From Cranoglanis bouderius (taxonomy: Eukaryota; Chordata; Actinopteri; Siluriformes; Cranoglanididae): 64,000 nt of DNA. A program made the position numbers and the translations under genes. This document shows positions 43,901 through 52,900 of this stretch, piece by piece (the first letter of the stretch is position 1; each line of letters starts with the position of its first letter). The stretch is taken from the NCBI GenBank assembly GCA_023630585.1, contig CM042535.1, forward strand, positions 30,754,899 to 30,818,898, written 5' to 3'. The notes beneath the pieces were generated by a model. That model searched no databases and had not been told where the DNA came from. It was given only the letters and a program-made list of their open reading frames with translations.

Positions 43901-46900
43901 ATTCATGGATGTATTTCAATTGCTTCATTCTAGATGCTGGTTGTTTTTCGCAACCCAAAGGACACGTTGGTCTCATTTTATCACTTTTCAAATAAGAATC
44001 CAGTTTTGCCAACTGCTGAGACCTGGGATCGGTTCTTCACAGATTTTATAAGCGGTGAAGGTACAAACAATTATTTTTAATAGGCTTTGCCATCTCAGTA
44101 CACAGACACAGTCTATAGGTTTTATACTACAGTACTGTGCAAAAGTTTTAGGCAGGTGTGAAAAAATGCTGTAAAGTAAGAATGCTTTCAAAAAAACATG
44201 TTAATAGTTTATACTTATCAATTAACATAATACAAAGAGAGTGAACATAAGAAAAATCTAAATCAAATCAATATTTGGTGTGGCCACCTTTTGCCTTCAA
44301 AACAGCATCAATTCATCAATTCTTCTAGGTACACTTGTACACAGTTTTTGAAGGAACTCAGCAGGTAGGTTGGCCTAAACATCTTGGATAACTAACCACA
44401 GTTCTTCTGTGGATTTAGGCAGCCTCAGTTGCTTCGCTCTCTTCATGTAATCCCAGACAGACTCGATGATGTTGAGATCAGGGCTCTGTGGGGCCATACC
44501 ATCACTTCCAGGACTCCATGTTCTTCTTTATGCTGAAGATAGTTCTTAATGACTTTTGCTGTATGCTTGGGGTCATTGTCATGCTGCATAATAAATTTGG
44601 GGCCTCCCTGATGGTATTGCATTATGGATAAGTATCTGCCTGTACTTCTCAGCATTGAGGAGACCAAATTCTGACCAAATCCACAACTCCATTTGCAGAA
44701 ATGCCGCCCCAAACTTGCAAGGAACCTCCACCATGCTTCACTGTTGCCTGCAGTCCCGCTCTCCAGCCCTTCGCCAAACAAACTGCCTTCTGCTACAGCC
44801 AAATATGTAAAATTTTTGACTCATCAGTCCAGAGCACCTGCTGCTATTTTTCTGCACCCCAATTCCCGTGTTTTCATTCATAGTGGAGTCGCTTGGCCTT
44901 GTTTCCACTTTGGAGGTATGGTTTTTTGCCTGCCAGTCTTCCATGAAGGCCACTTCTGACCAGACTTCTCCAGACAGAAGGTGGGTGTACTAGGGGTCCC
45001 ACTGGTTTCTGCCAGGTCTGAGCTGATGGCACTACTGGACATCTGATTGCAGAGGGAAGTAAGCCTGTCTGATATGTCTTTCATCTGCTGCAGTAAGTTT
45101 CCTTGGCCGACCGCTGCGTCTATATTGATATTGATTTGATGTAGATTTTTCTTCTGTTCACTCACTTTGCATGTTGTAATGTAATTGATAAATATACACT
45201 ATTAACGTGTATTTTTTAAAGCATTCTTACTTTACAGCATTTTTTCACAACTGCCTAAAACTTTTGCACAGTACTGTATAGGCTTGAAATGGCAAAAAAG
45301 CTTTAAATTAAAAATGTGGCAAGGATTCTAAATATCATCTTTGTTTTCTTTTACCCCACTTTCTCTGAATTGTTTTTGCCAATTCCCAGCCATTAGCTAA
45401 TTCTCATCTCAGCACATATGAGAATTAGTACATAAAGCTAGCCAATCTGTTGCTCATGCTACAGTATGTCACAGGGCAACTGAACAAACATATAGGAAAG
45501 TGCCAACTAACCTGTTCTGCATACATGAGCTGACAAATGCCCACAATTTTCTAGTATTGCTCTGATTAACAGGGGAGAGAGTACTGCCATCCTTTTGACT
45601 GAGATGGCCAATTTTGCTCTTTTGGACTCCTGGCCACAGATGGCTGTAGCACTGCTGCATTTTCCCCATGATAGGGTGAATTATATTGTAGCACCATCAC
45701 AGACATATTGACAGTCTGTATGATTACAAGCTGAATTAATTAGGCTTGTGTTCATTTCACTATCTATCGAAAAAAAAAAAAAAATTTGACCAGTTCAGTG
45801 TGTGAGGGAAAATGTCTTCTTACCTAACATGATCGTTGCAGAAAGCCTAGGCAAGATTTAAAAAATTCATGAATAAATAAAAATATGTCAAGAAAAAAAA
45901 TGACAGAAAATTTCATTTTGGTGCAATATATTTATGGTAGAGGGGTCAAAGTATATAATAGGCAGAAAAACCCAATTATGGTCAAAGCCCTATTTGGCTG
46001 TTTGCTAGAATTCAGCGACAATGACACTGAGTGGCTTTTCCCTAGGATACATTATACTTTTTTTATTCACACATTACGACCACATTGTCAAAATTATGTC
46101 TTCTCAAATTTTTCCTCAGTCCCATGGGGCTCCTACTTTGACCATGCTCTTGCCTGGGAAAAACGCATGAACGACTCAAAGATCATGATCATCACATTTG
46201 AGGAACTCAAGCACGTGTGTACTTCTTCTCACCTTCTCATATATAATATGATGAGTTAGATGCTATAAACATCTCTCTCTCTCTTTGTCTATTAGGACAT
46301 CAGTGGAACTGTTCAGAAGGTGGCAGAGTTTTTTGGCTTTAAATTAACTGATGCTCAGATACAGACCATTGCAGAGGAGAGTACCTTTGATGCCATGAAA
46401 AAAAGCTCCAAATATTTTCATGGCCAGATGGGAAATGTCTTTTTCAGGAAAGGTGGGTAAAGAACGCTACAATGTACACAATATGGCCAAAAGTATTTGG
46501 ACATCTAACCATCACAACAACATGTTGGAAGCACACAATTGTATAGAATGTCTTTGTATGATGTTGCATCACTGTTTCCTTTCACTGGAACTAAGAGGCC
46601 CAAACATGTTCCAGCATGACAATGCCCCTGTCGCACAAGGCGAGATCCATGAAGACATGGTTTGCCAAGGTTAAAGTGGAAGAACTTGAGTGGCCTGCAC
46701 AGAGCCGTGACCTCAACCACCTTTGGGATTAATTGGAACACTGATGTGCCCCAGGCTTTTTAGCATGACATCATTGTCTGAACACACTAATGCTCTTGTG
46801 GTTGTATGGGCTCAAATCCCCACAGCCACACTTCAAAATCTAGTGTAAGCCTTCCTAGAAGAGTGGAGGTTATTATAAGAGCAAAGGGGGACTAAATCTG

Positions 46901-49900
46901 GAATGGGATGTTCAAAAAATACATTGTTTTTTTAACTTATAGTACTGTGCAAACGTTTTAGGCACCCTATTTTTTTTAGTACAAACTTTGTTACAGATTT
47001 TTTATTTTGTACATTATCAAGTCAGTACAAAAAACATTTTAGATTCCCAAACATTAGTTTTCTAGCACAAATTACATGTTACAGAAAAATGTTTGTATGT
47101 CATTAAAGAAAGCAGCATATTATGTAACAGACCACTTTTCAGACAAAAAACCACAATGAAGGCTGCTGGGTTTTGCTGCAAAAATAAGAAGGGAGTGCAA
47201 AAGTCAAAGTCACACAGAAGAACTGTGGCTGGTTCTGCAAGATGCTCTATAAAACTTACCAGCTAATTTCCTTATAAAACTGCACAAATTGTACCGTAGA
47301 CTACTATTTTTATTTATTTTTTTTTGTCACACCAAATATTGACTTTGGTTCATTTACTACTGTTTACTGCTCTTTACTGTATTTTTTTTTTTTTAATGTA
47401 GAAAAATTTAATTTCTTTATTTTGAAGGCATCTTTGCTCTACAGCATTTCTTTGCATGTGCCTAAAACCTTTGCACAGTATTATATGTGTAGAGGCATTT
47501 TCTTATATTTTTAAAATAATATAATAATATTATTTATATAATGCCACTGCTTTCGGTTCTAGCAAGTGATGGGAAATTTCCCAACATTTGAACATGAGTC
47601 TAGGATGTTATTAAGCATTTAAAGTTTGCATTATACTTGAGTGAACTACTATGAATCATTGTAAAGTCTGCCCTGTAACATGATGATGGATGTATTGGTT
47701 TAGGCTCTGAGCTAATGATTGGAAGCTTGTGAGTTCAGGAACCCCATAAAACCATTGTGCTATCTATGACAAAATCCCTTAACCCTCAACTGCTCAGTTC
47801 GATTGTGAGTCCAAGTTTAAAATGGAGCTTTAATGGTTTACATTTAAGTTTGAATTCTGGACTGAAGAAGGAAATAGCATTTTTCCTGTTCTTTCTCAAA
47901 TGCAATATGATGTGACAAAGACAGGAGATTATTTAAAAATGAAAAATAAAAAAAGACCAGCTGTGGTGAATGTGCTTATTAATTACAAATCCAAATCCAA
48001 ATGTCAAGATCAGAGTCCACAAATACGCAAAAGGTCAAGTGATGTACAGTACTTTCAGGAGATGCAACATACTCTCTGCTGACATCCTTCATTTACGGCA
48101 TTTGGCAGATGCCCTTATCCAGAGCGACTTACATTTATGTCATTTATACAACTTAGCAGTTGAGGGTTAGGGGTCTTACTCAAGGGCCCACAGTGGCAGT
48201 TTAGCAGTGCTGGGGTTTGAACTCATGACCTTCTGATCAGTAGTCCAACGTCTTATCCACTGAGCTACCACTGCCTTCATCAGGCAATAAGGCAGAGTGA
48301 TCTCCTCTGCATAGCTGAGGGGTGGAATGATGTCCAAGGCAGAGCATGAGCATGGAGTGAAGGCCACCACAAAGCAACATCCTCCGCGGAGCCAGAGGTG
48401 GAGCGACATGCTCTGCGAGGCCAGAGGGGGGAGCAACATTTTCCATGAAGCAAGAGAGGGAGTGATGTCCTCTGCAAAGCAAGAGGCGGGAGCGATGTAC
48501 AGCGCAAATCAGGGGGAGGAGCGACATCCTCAGTGGAGCAGGGTGGCAGAGCAACATCCTTCCTCAGCCTAGCAGGAAGGCAGAGCAACATTCTCAGTGG
48601 AGCAAGGAGGCAGAGTGACGTCCTCAGCAGAGCAGGAAGGCATGACGTCCAAAATGGGAGCCGGGCATAGTGACATCCAAGGCAGAGCAGGGAAACGGAA
48701 TGTTGACCATGGTGAGGCTGTGAGACGTAATGGTGTCCTTTGCGGGGCAGAAGGGCAGGGGAATGCCCCCAGTGGATTAAGGAGGCAGAGCGACATCTGA
48801 AGTGGGGCAGGGAGGGTGTAACAAGGCTCCAGCCAGGTCGGGAGCCCCCTCTTCAAAAAGTTCCCAGAGGAGGCGCATGGCATCGGGCCCAGCCATGAGT
48901 TGGTCCAGAAGGGCCTCAATCCAGTCAAGCTTCCTCTCGTTCTCCCGGATTTGCTCACCCTGGGCCCACATGCACAGAGCATATCTGCTGCATCCATTTT
49001 AGGTTGAACTTTTTATCAGGAATTTGTAGAGGAGGCGGATGCAAGTGCAGATTTGTATTTTAATGAAACACAAACATTGCAGACAACATAAACTTATATA
49101 TACAAAAACATGAACTAGGATTTCAAGGCAGAAATACATACATGGACTAGAGAACATAACATGACAACAACAATGAAAGACAAAAGCTTGACAAAGAGTG
49201 TAGTCCAAGATGTTACTTAAATACTCATGCTCATTAACCAAAACATGACACATGTGCAAACAGTAATGTGACATGATCCGGTGAAGTGCAGTGGCTGATG
49301 GGAAACGAAGTCATGTAGTGATTTTCGCTCATGTTCGCTTCCTCGTTTTTTTTAATTATAGTCTTGTTATGCACAAAACTATAATCAAAAAATGAAGATG
49401 CAAACATGAGTCAAAATAAGAAATAACAAACATGAAACGAAGGCTTGGTATGTCCGATGAATAACAGAACTGAACAAATACTTCAGAGTGTGTGGTTGGG
49501 GTGTGATTATATGCTGTGGTTGTGATTAAGTCCAGGTGTGTGTGATTAGTAATCAGGTGAGCTTGAGCGTGGGAATGGGGAGTTGGAGTCCCTGGTGGCC
49601 ATGTTTGTAGTCAGAGGTGCATTCTGGGAAATGGAGTCCAATGCTGAATTTGGCACTGACATGGCAGAATCTCCTATCTACCACAGGGCCCATCTGGCAT
49701 GGTGAGAGTTCATGGTTCTCATATATTCGAGGTTTTTATGATGGGTGAATATGATGGAGATGCAGGGTGCCCTCAAGCAAGTGACTCCATTTTTCCAGTA
49801 CTAACTTCACAGCCAGCAACCCTCTGTTCCCCATGTCATAGTTGTGTACGGCTGAAGTGAGTTTCTTGGAGAGGAAGGTGACTGGATGTAGTATGGTTTT

Positions 49901-52900
49901 CTCTCCGAATGTCTGGGGGAGTACCGCTCAAAATCCTGTTTTGGAGGCATTCACCTTGACTATGAAAGTTTTGTTGGATCTGGGTGGATGGGGGCTGAAG
50001 TGAATGCTTCTTTCAGTTGTGTTAGCACCTGATCTGCCTTGAAATTCCATGTCAATTTCCTGGGACCTTTCTTAAACAGGGTGGTTAGTGGGCTAGCAAT
50101 TGAACAAAAGCCGCGGATCAAGTGCTGGTAGAAATTGGCAAAACCTATGAAGCGTTGCAGATCCTTGACTATAGTTAGTCTTGGTCATTCCTTGACCGCT
50201 GTGACTTTGCATGGGACCATCAAAACCCCTTAGGGTTTAATGACAGATCCCAAGAACAAGATCTGGGTAACATAGAACTTGTACTTTTCACCTTTGATGT
50301 GGAGCTGATGGTCCTTTATTGTGTGGAGCACTTGCTTTATGTGGTCAACATGAGTTTCTGTGGACGGGGAATAGATTAAAATGCCATCAATATATGCAGT
50401 GACGAATGTACCAAATATGTCTCTGAGCATGTTGTCAATCAGGCATTGGAACACTGAGGGGGTGCAAGAGAGCCCATATGGCATGATGCAATACTCATAG
50501 TGGTGCTAAAGGCCATCTTCCATTAATTTCCCTCTCTGATGCATACCAGAATGTATTCACTGCACAAGTTGGTCTGTAGTCTCAGGGCTTTTGATGGAGC
50601 TGGATACAGTTAGCATTGCAGGCACATGAAGACATGATTCTTGGCATTGGGACCAGCTGGTGATCTTTCTTTTTGGCTTCGTGGTGAAGGGCACTGATGT
50701 AGTTGACACAAAGGTTTGGTGCTTTGTGTAATGGAACCTCCTCTGATGGGTCCTCCCCCTGGGGCTTAAATGTGGAGAGGTTGGCCTGGGAAACTTGCAG
50801 TCATTGAGACAATGATGAACTCCACTTTATACCTCCACAAAATATTTTTCAAATGTGATGCCATCTGTTCAGGAGCTTAAGCTGGGCTGAAATTGTGTCA
50901 TGCAAGAGGACAATGATCCCATGCACACCGGCAAATTGACATCTGAAAAAATAAATCAAGGTGTTGGAAAAGTCCATACCTCAACCCCAGTGAGATGCTG
51001 TGGCAGGATCTTAAGAGAGCTGTGCATAAACAAATACCTTCAAACATCAATGAATTGAAGCAATGTTGTAAAGAAGAGTGGACCAAAATTTCTCCAAAAC
51101 AAAGTGAGAGATTGATAAACTCCTACAGAAAACAATTACTTCAAATTATTGATGTTAAAGGTGGTTCTACATGTTACTGAATTATAGGACATGCTTATTT
51201 TTTCCTACCTGAATGTTGGTTTTCTTCTTGGAAAAAATGAAACTGTTGTGTTTTTTTACATTTACATTTATAGCATTTAGCAGATGCCCTTATCCAGAGC
51301 GATGTACAAGAGTGCTTTAAATTTTCCATCAATGAATATTTCATTTCTGTTAGAGTCGTCCCCTCTACGCTGCTCGAGGGGGCTGGCGAGTAGCGTACTT
51401 CCGCATTCCCCTCATCCCATTCACAAACTCGGCTGGACTTTTCCCTAGCACTGCTTGCTGAGGACAGCGAGTGGCACGATCGCCCATTCATAGACTCTGG
51501 TTTTGTTTACTCCGCCATGTGCTCCTTTGTTTTGGTTATGTCATGTCTCTGCCCCTGTTTGCTGATTGGTTCTTTGTTTTTGGTTTACGTCATGTCTCCG
51601 CCCCTGTTCAGTCATTGGTTCTCTGTTTTATGTTTCGTTATTAGTTTCAGGTGTTTTACGTTTACCTCTTGTTTCCTGCAATTATGTAAACCCCTTTGTT
51701 TCTCCACCTCGACGCGGAATATTGAATTGAATTGTGTTTAGATTGTGTTAGCACTGAATGAATGGAATGAATGTACGTGCCTTGGCGTTCATACTCACCT
51801 CGCATTTCCTGGACCGTGGACTATAGCCTCATTTTCCTATGGATTATCGCCTCGCTCCTTTGTGATTACTGCCCTGTTACTTTGTGGATTATTCCCGTGT
51901 TATTTTGGTGACTTTCTATTTCATTATTACCTCGATTATTACCTCGCCTTTTTGTGGATTTATGCCTTGACCCTTTGGATATATGTTTTGCTATTCCTGG
52001 AATTATTACCTCCCTATTTCTGTGGATTATTGCCCTTTTGGATGACTGCTTCATTATTTTGTGGATTATTGTTTGTTTTTGCCTCCCATGCTTTTGCGTT
52101 CCCTTACTTTTGGTTATGTTCCTAATAAACTGACTTTTCCCCAGCACTTGCATCCAGTCCCCATTTGTCCGCCGTAACAATTTCTGGTTCATATGATTAC
52201 AGCAAAGTGCACTGAACACAAACCTGTTGAAAAGAGAGCAACTGTTAGGAGTTTTTTTTTTAAGAAGAAGATGAAGAAGAATAAAACACTAACTATCAAG
52301 GGGTAAGTATTTAAGAAAGAGGTATGTCTTTAGGCGTTTCTTGAAGATAGCCAGTGACTCAGCTGTTCTGACATTGATGGGAAGTTCATTCCACCACCTT
52401 GGTGCCAGAACAGAGAAAAGTCGTGAGGCAGATCTACCTTGTATCCTGAGAGAGGGTGGGACCAGTTGAGCAGTGCTTGTTGACCTGAGGGAGCGTGGTG
52501 CAGTGCGTGGGGTGATGAGAGCTCTAAGATAAGAGAGTGCTGTTCCACTTTTGGCTTTGTAGGCAAGCATCAATGTTTTGAATCTTTTGCATGCAGCTAC
52601 TGGAAGCCAGTGAAGGGAGCGCAGCAACGGGGTTTTTCTTTATCACCTGAGGTTATTTGTTTGTTTATAGAAGTTGGTGAGGACCATTCACTTGTTATTT
52701 AGGCCAAGTGTCTAACTATACCAAATAAAGTAAATTCCTGTAAGGCGCTTTATAGCATCATACAGTCAAAGAACCCCCCGAACTGCTACAAAATCAATGC
52801 CATTAAGCAAACACTGGAAAAGGAGGCAGGTTGAGAATCCAAATACCAGCACCACCCTTGAGGTCTCGTTATACTAAATCAGAACTGTGCCTGAGACCTA

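Noticed and set aside
48214..48275. Possible functional tRNA gene
   Set aside because: The A and B boxes are present, but no cloverleaf acceptor stem follows and the sequence runs into a SINE body and tail.
48569..48997. A 142-residue Pro/Leu/Ser-rich protein
   Set aside because: All three frames of the minisatellite are open, so length alone is not evidence. The gag-like part is in another frame.
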